Positions 54,255 through 62,877 of a stretch of 64,000 nt of DNA are shown here, in pieces. The translations under genes and the position numbers were made by a program. Numbering within the stretch: position 1 is the stretch's first letter; every line of letters begins with the position of its first letter. Below the pieces are notes generated by a model. It had not been told where the DNA came from. It was given only the letters and a program-made list of their open reading frames with translations, and did no database searches. Origin of the DNA: Myxococcales bacterium (GTDB lineage: Bacteria > Myxococcota_A > Polyangia > Polyangiales > Polyangiaceae); contig JADJKB010000022.1 of the NCBI GenBank assembly GCA_016706225.1, forward strand, positions 868,001 through 932,000. Reading direction: 5' to 3'.

Positions 54255-56277
54255 GCGGGGCAGCGGCGCTCAATCGGAGCTCGTCCGCATTTTCTACCTG
54301 CACGACCTCGAGCGCGCCCGGTGGGTTCACCAGCTCAGCCTGATCGATGCAGCTCGCATCGATCAGCCGCAGCAGCGGTCGGGGCCAAAAACCGAGGGCC
54401 ACGAGCACGATGCCGGCGGTCAGCACCACGGACAGCTCCCGCTCGGGCGTGGGCGCGGGCAGAGCGGACGCGGGGGCGCCATCGTCAGGCAACAGGAAGG
54501 TGCGGCGGTAGTTGCGGACGCTCGCCGCCGCGAGCACCGCGAGCGCAAAGACCTCCGCGAGCGCCGGCAGGCGCAACGTCGGTAGTCCACCGATCACACT
54601 CGAAGCCACGCCGAGGAAGCTGAGGGTCCCGGGCCCGGCAGCAGCGGCGACCCAGGCCACGGCGCCAAGCGCCGCCAAGAGCGGTGCGCCGCGGGCGATC
54701 GGACCGAGTCGGGAGCTCTGATCGTCCGCGCGTGCCAGTGACAACACTCCGAACAGCAACGCCACCACGAAGCCCCGAGAGACGGCCAGCATGAGCGCGC
54801 CCTGCATGCCGATCGCGGTCAGCGAGGCATACCCGACCAGGAAGGCCCCCGCCGAGGCAGCCAGGGAATGGGCACCGAAGCGACGTGGATCGTCCGTCGC
54901 CAGCGCAACCAACGCCGCGTAGAGCGTGGCGATGACACCGAAGATTGCAACCGCCGGCGCGGCCCACGCTGTGCCGTGCGGAAGCGCGGCGATGCCGACC
55001 CGCCACAGCGCGTGCACGCCGAGCAATCCGACACCACCCGCCAGCAGCAGCCCGACTGACGTCGGCACTCGCGCGAGGGCGGCAGTCAACCAGCCGCCAA
55101 ACGGCGGAACACCGAGCGTGATGGCACTGCCCAAGAAGAGACAGGTGTAGACCAGCTTGGTCGAGCTCACTCCGAAGAGGGAAGCGGTGCGGGGCACGAA
55201 CCCGCCGTGTGACAGCTCGATGAGCGAGAACACCCGCGGAGCGCTGCTGCCGTCAATCAGATAGGCCGGCGTCGCAGTGCCAGACAGCTGCCAGATGGCA
55301 AACGCCACGAGCACGTAGCCGAGTCCGAGCGACAGGCCGGCGCCGCGGGTGATCCGGGGGTCGCCGCCCCACACGGACAACAGGCGCACCGCCGCGAGCA
55401 GTGTCAACAACCAGAACACCGCGAGCAGCGCCAGATCGATCGACACCAGAGCACCGACCAGCCCGACGTTCGCCAGGAGCGCCAGACCGCCGAACGCGGT
55501 CGCGCGCTTCGGGTCGGCCAGGAGTGCAGAAAGCAGTGTGAGCAGCGAAGCCGCGAGCGCTAGCACCAAGCTCGCGCCGTCCACCCCGACGAACCACTCG
55601 ATGCCCAGGCCTCGAACCAGTGGCATGCGTTCCACGAGCTGCAGCCCGTCACCGCCGGCGAAGCGCGTGTGGAACACGTCGAAGCGCGAGACACCCCACG
55701 CCAGGAGCGCGAGCTGAACGCCGCTGCCGGCGAGCCAAACCCAGCGGCCAGCACCCGGACGGGGCTCGCGGCCGCGGAACGCGAGCAGGATCAGCGCCGC
55801 GAGCAGCGGCGCGAGCAACGAGAACGTGAGCACTCGCCCGCTCGGCCCGGCCTCGCCCGTGGCGAAGCCGGAGTGGAAACCCGCCGCCACCGGCCGGGAC
55901 TCCTGCCCTTCGGCAGTCACCAGCACGTGGCCGTAGACCGGGTGCAGGCGACGACCCCGGGGCGCGGCCCACTCGATCTCGGCTTCTCGCTGCTCACCCG
56001 GCTTGAGCATCACCGCGCGGTCGGCGCCGGAGAACTTCACTCGAAGACCGATCGGCAACCGTGGATCGATGTTGGAACCGTCGCGCAGCGAAATCTCCGC
56101 GCGGACCGGGGTCGAGCCCCGGTTTTCGACCACGAGCTTGCCGCTGAGATTCCCGTCCTTGGCGACGAGCTCGAGGGGAAGGCCTCCACTCTGGGCGCGG
56201 ACCTCGAGCGGCGCAGCCAGAGCCGAGCCCGCGAACGTGACGAGGAAGAGCACGATCGCCATGCAGAGCGCACGCAT
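54226..56277 (-). CDS. NuoM-like membrane protein with secreted N-terminal domain and no pump residues
   Basis: 683 aa from ATG 56277, coupled by TGATG to the NuoL-like gene. Signal peptide, about 120 residues of beta-rich outside domain (23-140), then 14 or so membrane helices that align with complex I subunit M: GVDGASLVLALAASLLTLL, DLALLAVFWLLTLLAAVRLL, GWLTAALARVPTSVG, LGFWPRPLL. Against E. coli NuoM from memory, pump Glu144 is Leu 290, Lys234 is Thr 387, Lys265 is Leu 418, the channel His is Arg 501, and Glu407 is Val 557. Proton pumping by the known route looks impossible. Normal NuoM is about 500 aa without a signal peptide. Confidence 0.8.
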   Translation of the reverse strand: MRALCMAIVLFLVTFAGSALAAPLEVRAQSGGLPLELVAKDGNLSGKLVVENRGSTPVRAEISLRDGSNIDPRLPIGLRVKFSGADRAVMLKPGEQREAEIEWAAPRGRRLHPVYGHVLVTAEGQESRPVAAGFHSGFATGEAGPSGRVLTFSLLAPLLAALILLAFRGREPRPGAGRWVWLAGSGVQLALLAWGVSRFDVFHTRFAGGDGLQLVERMPLVRGLGIEWFVGVDGASLVLALAASLLTLLSALLADPKRATAFGGLALLANVGLVGALVSIDLALLAVFWLLTLLAAVRLLSVWGGDPRITRGAGLSLGLGYVLVAFAIWQLSGTATPAYLIDGSSAPRVFSLIELSHGGFVPRTASLFGVSSTKLVYTCLFLGSAITLGVPPFGGWLTAALARVPTSVGLLLAGGVGLLGVHALWRVGIAALPHGTAWAAPAVAIFGVIATLYAALVALATDDPRRFGAHSLAASAGAFLVGYASLTAIGMQGALMLAVSRGFVVALLFGVLSLARADDQSSRLGPIARGAPLLAALGAVAWVAAAAGPGTLSFLGVASSVIGGLPTLRLPALAEVFALAVLAAASVRNYRRTFLLPDDGAPASALPAPTPERELSVVLTAGIVLVALGFWPRPLLRLIDASCIDQAELVNPPGALEVVQVENADELRLSAAAPLSPSLRTPL

Positions 56278-58769
56278 CACGAGTTCCTCCCCTTCTTCTT
56301 CTTCTTCTTGTGCGGCGTCGCCGAGGGCTTCTGCCCAGCATCGGACGCCGACGGCTCTGGCTCACGCTCCAGAGCTTTCTCCGCCTGCGGCTCGGGTTCG
56401 GAGTCGGCGACCGCAGACTCGTTCGACTCGAGATCTCCTGCGTTCGATTCTGTCTCGTTCCGCGCTTCGTCCTCGGCCCGGACGGTCGACGACGCAACGT
56501 CGGGGGTCGGGTCGGGCTGAGCCCCGCCCAGTACCAGAGCCTCGAGAGCGCCGTCGAATCGCGCGACGAATCGTGCGACGCCGAGCGCGGGTGAAGCGCA
56601 CAGCCTGTCGGACCAATCGCCTGGTGATTCGAACCGAACCGAGAACGGCCGCTTCGATTCGACCTTCGCCCAATCGGAGGAGCGCGCTGCGCCATAGCGC
56701 ACGCGGGCCACAATGAACCCGGCGAAAGCGAACATGAAGCTCATCGCCAGTGTTCCGAAGCGAACACCGCGATCGATCGTCGGCGCGCCCGCGGCCTCCA
56801 CCGGACGCGACAGCCATCCGTCCAGAAGGTTGGGTGCAGCGTCCCCGACCAGAACGTGTGAGTGGGTGAGCAGACCCACGCTCAAACTGATGAGCGCGGC
56901 GCCAAACGCAAACGCCTCGAGGGTTGCCTTGCGCGAGACCTTCTTGTCCGCGGCGGTGCCGGAGGCCGCCACGAAGAATAGGCGCCAGACCCCAAAGGCC
57001 GTCAGGCAACTGGCCAGCGCCCCGGCGGAAAACGCGGCGTAGCCCAGCCCCGACTCGGCCATCACCGCTGCGCCGAGCGCGCGTTCGCGGACCCAGAACA
57101 TGCCGACCATCGGCAAGGGCGCACCTGCCAGCGCGAGAGAAGCGAGCAAGAGCGGCCGCTTCAACCCGCTGGTCGAGCTCGCTCGTGCAGCGAGCAGTCG
57201 CAGATCACCAAAGGTCTCGTCGCCGATGGCCGCGAGGGTCAGCACCCAGGCAAGGGCACCGAACGCAGTCACGACGAGACCCGCCACCGCCGCCGAATGC
57301 GCGCCGAACATCGCCGCCGACAAACACAGGAGCGCGTTGGCGAGCACGATCCCGACAACCGACTCCGCCACGACGAAGCCGTACGTGGCCCGGATTGCGG
57401 CCAGCAACGCAGCCACGGCAGCCGCGAGTCCGAGCAGCATCGACGTGGTCGGGATGAAATTGAAGAGAAAGTCCAACCGCAGCACGACGGCGGCGCCAAC
57501 CCACAGCTCGACGCCGCCAGCCAGCGAAGCCAGCGCCACGGGTCCGCTGCGGGCGCTCGCCCGCTGTGCGCTCGCTAACGCGGCAAACAAGCCGCGAAAT
57601 AGCACAAAGATGCCGATCAACACCCCGGCCAGGCCGAGCAACGGCTGACCCATCACGTAACGCTTGGAGAGCGCAGCGCGGAGCGGGAACGCACCGGAGG
57701 CGTCCCGCATCAACAGCTGATCGCGCAATTCGCGAATCACGATGGTCGCCCCGGTCACCGCCAGCATCGTCTCGACACCAGCCGTGACGCGGGTCTTTTC
57801 CACGACCAGATCGAGTGTGCCCGGCCCCGTCGTTGCCTCGATGTCGTGAAGCGCAACCGGCAGCGGCAAGCGCGCGAACGGCGAGCGCGCGATCTCTCGA
57901 CACGGCTGCCCCAGGGTGCCCACACCCCCGCGCTTGCCGTCGATGTCCGTCGCACACAGTTGCGCGCCACCGATCTGCACAGAGGTGCCCGGCATGGCCG
58001 CCATGCTCACGAATCCGATGCCGTCCTTCTGGACCCGCCCGCGTTCTTTCTCCACCGGCGCCGGCGGTGCGTTGCCGATCTGGACCGCCGACAGTCGCGC
58101 ACGGAAGTCGGGCACGTAGTCTCCGCCACCCGTCCAGCTGCCCGAGAGGCCCCAGAGCAAGACCGCGCTCACACCAAGCAGCGCGGCGTCGCCGATGCGC
58201 GCTAGGGCAAAACCCCTGGCAGCCTGCGCCGCTTCGTCACGCGACGCGAGCACGAGCGCACCGAGTCCGGAGAGGAATGACCCGACCAAGACCAGCACCA
58301 GGTCGTCGCCGAGCACGACCAGCAGCGCGCCGCCGAGAGCCAGGCCCACCCCGGCGCTACATCGGCGCTGGGCCTCGGGCGCCTGACCCGCGGTCAGGAC
58401 GATGCCGGCCACGCCGGCAACCGACGCGACCCCTGCCAGCATGATGGTCGTGGGATCTGCGGAGAGCGTGAGGCTCACGTCCAGCGAGCCCACACGCAAG
58501 AGCCCCCAGGCGTGGGACAGCAGCTGTCGCTGATCTTCCGGCAAGCCCAGCAGCACCACGAGGTGGAACGCGACGATGCCGAGCGCCGCGACGCTCGCGG
58601 CCAGCGCCACTACTCGAGGTCGAAATGCCCGCGGCAAATCCGAGTCGTTGCCCGCGCCGACGTAGCCGCCAAGCGCGGCGTAGAGCGCGGCGACGAGCGG
58701 TAGCAAGGGAGCCAACCACAGCGCGACCGCGAGCTCGAAAGATTGTAGCGAGCCAGAGTACTCGGGCAT
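56277..58769 (-). CDS. NuoL-like membrane protein with large insertion and charged tail
   Basis: 830 aa. Membrane helices match complex I subunit L: LTLSADPTTIMLAG, GDDLVLVLVGSFLSGLGALV, GFALARIGDAALLGV, and GLKRPLLLASLALAGAPLPMVGMF. Between helices 6 and 7 (about 210-375) lies a 165-residue soluble insertion with a PEGA-like strand pattern (GTLDLVVEKTRVTAGVETMLAV). The C-terminus from about 745 is a Glu/Ser/Pro tail ending in KKKKKKG. Against E. coli NuoL, Glu144 is Phe 165, the His-x3-Lys of the central helix (HAFFKALL) reads TAFGALAW, and the Lys of FFSKDE is Val. No sign of the long lateral helix. Confidence 0.78.
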   Translation of the reverse strand: MPEYSGSLQSFELAVALWLAPLLPLVAALYAALGGYVGAGNDSDLPRAFRPRVVALAASVAALGIVAFHLVVLLGLPEDQRQLLSHAWGLLRVGSLDVSLTLSADPTTIMLAGVASVAGVAGIVLTAGQAPEAQRRCSAGVGLALGGALLVVLGDDLVLVLVGSFLSGLGALVLASRDEAAQAARGFALARIGDAALLGVSAVLLWGLSGSWTGGGDYVPDFRARLSAVQIGNAPPAPVEKERGRVQKDGIGFVSMAAMPGTSVQIGGAQLCATDIDGKRGGVGTLGQPCREIARSPFARLPLPVALHDIEATTGPGTLDLVVEKTRVTAGVETMLAVTGATIVIRELRDQLLMRDASGAFPLRAALSKRYVMGQPLLGLAGVLIGIFVLFRGLFAALASAQRASARSGPVALASLAGGVELWVGAAVVLRLDFLFNFIPTTSMLLGLAAAVAALLAAIRATYGFVVAESVVGIVLANALLCLSAAMFGAHSAAVAGLVVTAFGALAWVLTLAAIGDETFGDLRLLAARASSTSGLKRPLLLASLALAGAPLPMVGMFWVRERALGAAVMAESGLGYAAFSAGALASCLTAFGVWRLFFVAASGTAADKKVSRKATLEAFAFGAALISLSVGLLTHSHVLVGDAAPNLLDGWLSRPVEAAGAPTIDRGVRFGTLAMSFMFAFAGFIVARVRYGAARSSDWAKVESKRPFSVRFESPGDWSDRLCASPALGVARFVARFDGALEALVLGGAQPDPTPDVASSTVRAEDEARNETESNAGDLESNESAVADSEPEPQAEKALEREPEPSASDAGQKPSATPHKKKKKKGRNS

Positions 58770-58824
58770 TGGAGCGGCGTGCGGCCGCGAGGCACGCTAG
58801 TCGCGGCTGGCGGCCCTTTCAAGC

Positions 58825-60699
58825 TCACAGCCAAGGATTGACGTGCATCGGTGCCGTGGGCGCTCGTACGTGGCCCTGAACGGCGCGCGCGAACTTCAGC
58901 GCCGCCCCGACCGCCAGCCCGAACAGAACATATCCCAGGACTGGCTCCAGGGTTCGCCAGACCGCTGTATCTCGCCAGGATGCCCAGGCCGCGCTCCCCG
59001 CGAGCACGAGCAGCGCGGCCGGTGCCACGACGCGGATCAACACACCGGTCATCTGGTCGGTGTGCACCTTCGGTAGCGCCCAGCGCAACGCGACCACGAT
59101 GCCGGCAACAGCCCAGCACTTCACTTGCAAGAGCAGGGCGCCCAGCGCGGGCCACCAGATCGCGCCAGATGAGACGCTCGCTACGGGCAGCCGCCAGCCA
59201 CCCAGGAACACCATCGCAGCAAGCGTGCTCACCGCGAGCAAGTGCCCCCACTCGACGTAGAACATCAGACCGCCGCCGTTCGGCTCCTCGAGATCCGCTT
59301 CCACCAGCCGCGACGTCGCGCGGCGTGACTGCGGGAACGAGGCGAACACGATCAGGAAAAACGCCAGGAACAAAGCCGGGTTCCGGAACGCATTCCAGGT
59401 CCACGGCAGCGCGCCCTGCCCCTCGACGATGTCGGCGATGCGAACGCTGCCCGTTGCCAGCACCACGCAGCCGAACGCAGCGATGATGGGGAGCTCGAGC
59501 GCGAGCGTGGCGAGCGCGCCCTTGAGCCCTCGTGCGATCGACCAGTGCCCCTTTGCGCGCCAGCCCGCGTTCATCAGCGCCACCACCACCAACAAGGTGA
59601 CCGAGGACAGCGCGATCAAGGCGAAGTCCAGATCGCGCGAGACCAGTGGTTTGCCGAAAGCGATGGTCGTCGCACCCGCGCTGATCCCGAGAAACATCGC
59701 GTACGGAAGCAAGCGAACGAACAGTGGCTCGCCGCTCGGCGAGAGCTCGTCCGAGAACGACGCTTCCACCGTGGACCACAGGCGCGCCCGGCGGTTTCCG
59801 GGAGCCTTCGTCCTGGCCATTCGCTCGCGCAGACGCGATGCAACCCGGCGTTCGACCCAGCCGAGCATGCGCGACACCGGCGCGAGCCACAGCGCAAACA
59901 GCATCACGACCAATCCGACCAGCACGCCGGCGATGGCCAGCTCCTTCGGCGCTCGCTCCCGGAACCCCTGCACGTCGACGGCGCGGTCGATCGGCTCCTT
60001 GAGCCGCCCGCGCTTGAGGCTGAACGTGGCCGAGCGGTCGGAGGCAAAGGTGAAGTCGCTGACGGCCCGCAGACTCACTCCGTCCAACGCGACCAGGGTG
60101 TCGCCCACCAGAATGCCGGCCCGCTCGGCCCGACCGCCGGGCATTACCGCAGTCACCGCGAACGGCGCCGCGGTGGCTTTGGGATCGATCACCACGCCCA
60201 CGAAATCGAGGGCCCGCCGCGCTTCCGCCTCGCGCGCGCGGGACAACTCCGTCGGAACTGCAGGACCTTGGATATCCAGCACCACGTGCGGGACCACACC
60301 CGTGACGGGTGGGGCGCCGGTCGTCCGCGCCGCGAACGCAACCGTCACTTCGCCACGAAAGGTCGTGTGATCGGCGCTCTCTCCGCGCCCACAGAGGTCA
60401 CGCTGCAGCTTCTCGCTGAGCAGCAAGGAAACCCGGTTCTGGGAGGTACTCAGGGCCGGGGCGACGATTTCCACGCCCCGCTCGGGCTCCTGTCCCGGGC
60501 GATGCAGGTCACCGCGAAAGCTCAGGGTCGCGGCCTTGCCCTCCGGGAAACCGGACCCGATGACCTCGAGCCGGTCGCCCACCTCGGCCTCGCTAGGGGC
60601 AAAATCCACCGCAGAAACCAGGGCCGCGGGCGAATCGAACCCACAACCCGCGAGCGTCAGCGCCGACACCAGGGCCGCGCAAGGCAAAGCGGGTCGCAT
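58825..60699 (-). CDS. NuoH-like membrane protein fused to lipoprotein, IPT-like and PDZ domains
   Basis: 624 aa from ATG 60699. Lipobox LAGC (Cys 19), an IPT/TIG-like domain (VDFAPSEAEVGDRLEVIGSGF), a PDZ domain (AVMPGGRAERAGILVGDTLVALDG, about 190-230), then eight membrane helices like complex I subunit H. The H-type stretches are RLLPYAMFLGISAG, AGWRAKGHWSIARGLKGALATLALEL and MFYVEWGHLLAVSTLAAMVFLGGW. Where NuoH has the quinone loop PFDxPEAExELVxGYxxEYSG, this has PQSRRATSRLVEADLEEPNG, so the acidic Q-site motif is gone. Normal NuoH is about 320 aa. First of the H-L-M trio. Confidence 0.8.
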   Translation of the reverse strand: MRPALPCAALVSALTLAGCGFDSPAALVSAVDFAPSEAEVGDRLEVIGSGFPEGKAATLSFRGDLHRPGQEPERGVEIVAPALSTSQNRVSLLLSEKLQRDLCGRGESADHTTFRGEVTVAFAARTTGAPPVTGVVPHVVLDIQGPAVPTELSRAREAEARRALDFVGVVIDPKATAAPFAVTAVMPGGRAERAGILVGDTLVALDGVSLRAVSDFTFASDRSATFSLKRGRLKEPIDRAVDVQGFRERAPKELAIAGVLVGLVVMLFALWLAPVSRMLGWVERRVASRLRERMARTKAPGNRRARLWSTVEASFSDELSPSGEPLFVRLLPYAMFLGISAGATTIAFGKPLVSRDLDFALIALSSVTLLVVVALMNAGWRAKGHWSIARGLKGALATLALELPIIAAFGCVVLATGSVRIADIVEGQGALPWTWNAFRNPALFLAFFLIVFASFPQSRRATSRLVEADLEEPNGGGLMFYVEWGHLLAVSTLAAMVFLGGWRLPVASVSSGAIWWPALGALLLQVKCWAVAGIVVALRWALPKVHTDQMTGVLIRVVAPAALLVLAGSAAWASWRDTAVWRTLEPVLGYVLFGLAVGAALKFARAVQGHVRAPTAPMHVNPWL

Positions 60700-60742
60700 G
60701 CCTCGTGCCTTATCAGACCCCAACGAGTTACGCGAAAAACCG

Positions 60743-61540
60743 CTACTTCGATAAGTGTCCGGTGACCACGTAGGGCAGGTCCGTTTCGGGGTCTCGCGCG
60801 ACCTTCATCGGGATCCCGAACACGGACTCGAGCAGTCCCGGATCGAGCACCTCGGCCGGCGGTCCATCTGCCCGGACTTCACCCGCCCGAAGCAACACGA
60901 TGCGGCTGGCCCAGCGCGCCGCCGCTGCGAGGTCGTGCATCACCGCAACGCAGGCCACTCCGCGCGACCGCACCTCCTCCCCCATCAAATCCCCGACGCT
61001 GACGGCATGGCGCGCGTCCAGATGCGCGGCCGGCTCGTCCAAGAGCAACACGTTGGCGGTTTGGGCGAGCGCGCGCGCGATGGTCACGCGCCGCCGCTCA
61101 CCGCCCGACAACTCGGCCACGCGTCGTGTCGCGAGCGGTCCGATCTGGCAGCGCTCGAGGGCACTCTCCACCGCCACTTGATCGACCTCACGCACCCGCA
61201 GCAGCCCCGACTGATGCGGCGCGCGCCCCATCATCACGACCTCCCGCACGTCGAACCCAAAAGCCACGTCGCTCTCTTGCGGCACGACGGCGATCTCCCG
61301 CGCGATGGCCTCGCGACCGAGCTCCGCGAGCGGTCGGCCGTGCAACCAGACGCCGCCGCTTCGCACCGGCAGGGTCCCCGCGAGCACGCGAATCAGGGTG
61401 GATTTCCCCGAGCCATTGGGCCCGAGCACGGCCACCAGCTCGCCGGCCCGAGCGCTCAGCGATACCCCATGCAGCACACCGACGCGCCCGTATCCCGCGC
61501 TCACATCGCGCGCTTCAATTGCGGGGTTCCCGGCGTCCAT
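60743..61540 (-). CDS. ABC transporter ATPase of the FecE/BtuD/HmuV type
   Basis: 265 aa. Walker A GPNGSGKST, Q-loop VVPQES, signature LSGGERRRV, Walker B VLLLDEPAAHLD and switch His in VMHDLAAAARW are all intact. The QESDVAFGFDVREVVMMGR stretch is that of ATPases for iron-siderophore, heme or B12 uptake. No permease or binding protein is next to it. It is the first gene of the run that continues, 43 bases later, with the NuoH-like gene; the opposite neighbour starts 98 bases upstream. Confidence 0.87.
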   Translation of the reverse strand: MDAGNPAIEARDVSAGYGRVGVLHGVSLSARAGELVAVLGPNGSGKSTLIRVLAGTLPVRSGGVWLHGRPLAELGREAIAREIAVVPQESDVAFGFDVREVVMMGRAPHQSGLLRVREVDQVAVESALERCQIGPLATRRVAELSGGERRRVTIARALAQTANVLLLDEPAAHLDARHAVSVGDLMGEEVRSRGVACVAVMHDLAAAARWASRIVLLRAGEVRADGPPAEVLDPGLLESVFGIPMKVARDPETDLPYVVTGHLSK

Positions 61541-61638
61541 TCGCAGCTAGCTTAGCCCCGCGTTCGGCGGTCGCGCCGGCCGATTTCTGGGCCCCTGCCA
61601 CGCGCCCCACGTACCGTCCGGCCAATCGAGGCGATCCC

Positions 61639-62181
61639 ATGGCCGACTTCCGCATCTTGCTCCGTGACATCCAGCGAGTTCAACGCGAGATCCTGCGCAT
61701 CGCGCCCTACCGCGACTTCGGCCTGCGCCCCAACCCGGGCGCGTCCGGGGCCGACATCGCGGCCGCCGAACAGCGCCTCGGCCGCTCGCTCCCGCCCAGC
61801 TACCGCGAATTCTTGATGCTGCACGACGGCTGGTCGCGCTTCTACGACGGCGCAACGTTGCTCGGCACCGCGAGCATCGCTGAACGCTCACACGCGGAAG
61901 CAGCGCGAGCCACCTTCGAAGCTGCGGAGACGCCGGTGCCCGACTACGGCCCGCCGTCGCGTACCCGCCCGAAGGTGTTGATCCCCTTCGGCATCGACCT
62001 GCAAGCAACGACGCTGTTCGTCTTCAATCCCGCCAACACGGACTCACGCGGCGAGATGGAAGTCATCGCGTGGATCAACGAGATCGGCCTCAGACGTTCG
62101 AGCTTCCAGGATTTCCTCGAGAGCATCTGTGAGCTGTGTCAGGCGGAGCTGGACTCGTCCCGCGAACGCGTCGCGCTGTGA
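61639..62181 (+). CDS. SMI1/KNR4 (SUKH-1) family protein
   Basis: 180 aa. SUKH domain: GADIAAAEQRLGRSLPPSYREFLMLHDGW is the family hallmark, followed by a beta-rich part (RPKVLIPFGIDLQATTLFVFNPANTD) and the end helix FQDFLESICELCQ. Members often act as immunity proteins against secreted toxins, but no toxin gene is beside it here. Start ATG 61639 gives a clean N-terminus; earlier codons in frame lie opposite the ABC ATPase. Confidence 0.85.
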   Translation: MADFRILLRDIQRVQREILRIAPYRDFGLRPNPGASGADIAAAEQRLGRSLPPSYREFLMLHDGWSRFYDGATLLGTASIAERSHAEAARATFEAAETPVPDYGPPSRTRPKVLIPFGIDLQATTLFVFNPANTDSRGEMEVIAWINEIGLRRSSFQDFLESICELCQAELDSSRERVAL

Positions 62182-62196
62182 GCCGCGACTGGGCGT

Positions 62197-62216
62197 GGCC
62201 AGATAAATGGCCGTTT
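62197..62216 (+). terminator. Hairpin with T-tract after the SUKH gene
   Basis: GGCCA-GATAAA-TGGCC stem followed by GTTTTC, beginning 15 bases after the SUKH stop. The weak 5-bp stem and short T-run make it a modest factor-independent terminator, placed before the PhaR-type gene. Confidence 0.55.
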
Positions 62217-62267
62217 TCGGGGGCTTGACGCTCTGCGGCAATCTTGCTTCCATGCGAGCTGCGAGTG

Positions 62268-62846
62268 ATGTCGAGCGAACTGGTCGAAGAAGGCGAGGCG
62301 GCGGATCGGCGCGTAATCAAGCGTTATTCCAACCGCAAGCTCTACGACACCAAGGATAGTCGCTACGTCACCCTGCTTCAGATCGCCGACATGGTGCGGG
62401 CGGGTGAAGACGTCCAGATCATCGACAACGCTAGCAAAGAGGACAAAACCGACGTCACCCTGGCGCTGATCATCTCGGAAGAGCTGAAGGCCCGGCCTCG
62501 GGGCATCCCGCTCACCACACTGAAAGCGCTGATCCGACATCGAGGCGAGAAGCTGCTCTCCTCCCTGCGCGAGGGCCCGATCGGACGGCTGATCCCGAAA
62601 GAGCCGGGCGCCGGCAGCGAACCGCCACCGCCTGAGCCGGAGGAAGACGTGACCGACAGCAAGGACCAGAACAAAGGTTTTCGCGCGACGCTGGAGCAGT
62701 GGCAGCACACCATCGACGAGCGTATCCGCACGGTATTGCCCAATTTTTCTACGTTCCGGGAGCTGCAGGCGGACGTGAAACGCCTGAACGAACGGCTGGA
62801 TGCCCTGGAAAAACGCCTCCCGGACACGAGCGGCGCCAAGGAATAG
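62268..62846 (+). CDS. phaR: Polyhydroxyalkanoate synthesis regulator DNA-binding protein
   Basis: 192 aa from ATG 62268. N-terminal PHB-accumulation regulatory domain: VIKRYSNRKLYDTKDSRYVTL, EDVQIIDNASKEDKT and LALIISEE are its hallmarks. The C-terminal half is a Pro/Glu linker and a coiled-coil-like helix (FRELQADVKRLNERLDALEKR). Represses phasin and PHB genes in relatives by binding DNA and granules; no PHA gene is in the window, so target is inferred. Lies 31 bases before the sigma factor. Confidence 0.88.
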   Translation: MSSELVEEGEAADRRVIKRYSNRKLYDTKDSRYVTLLQIADMVRAGEDVQIIDNASKEDKTDVTLALIISEELKARPRGIPLTTLKALIRHRGEKLLSSLREGPIGRLIPKEPGAGSEPPPPEPEEDVTDSKDQNKGFRATLEQWQHTIDERIRTVLPNFSTFRELQADVKRLNERLDALEKRLPDTSGAKE

Positions 62847-62877
62847 ACCCAATACTTCCCCGGTTGAAGGCGCACCG

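Noticed and set aside
61126..61638. Longer N-terminus for the SUKH protein
   Set aside because: The added residues are Arg/Pro/Ala shadow sequence opposite the ABC ATPase; the SUKH domain starts cleanly at ATG 61639.
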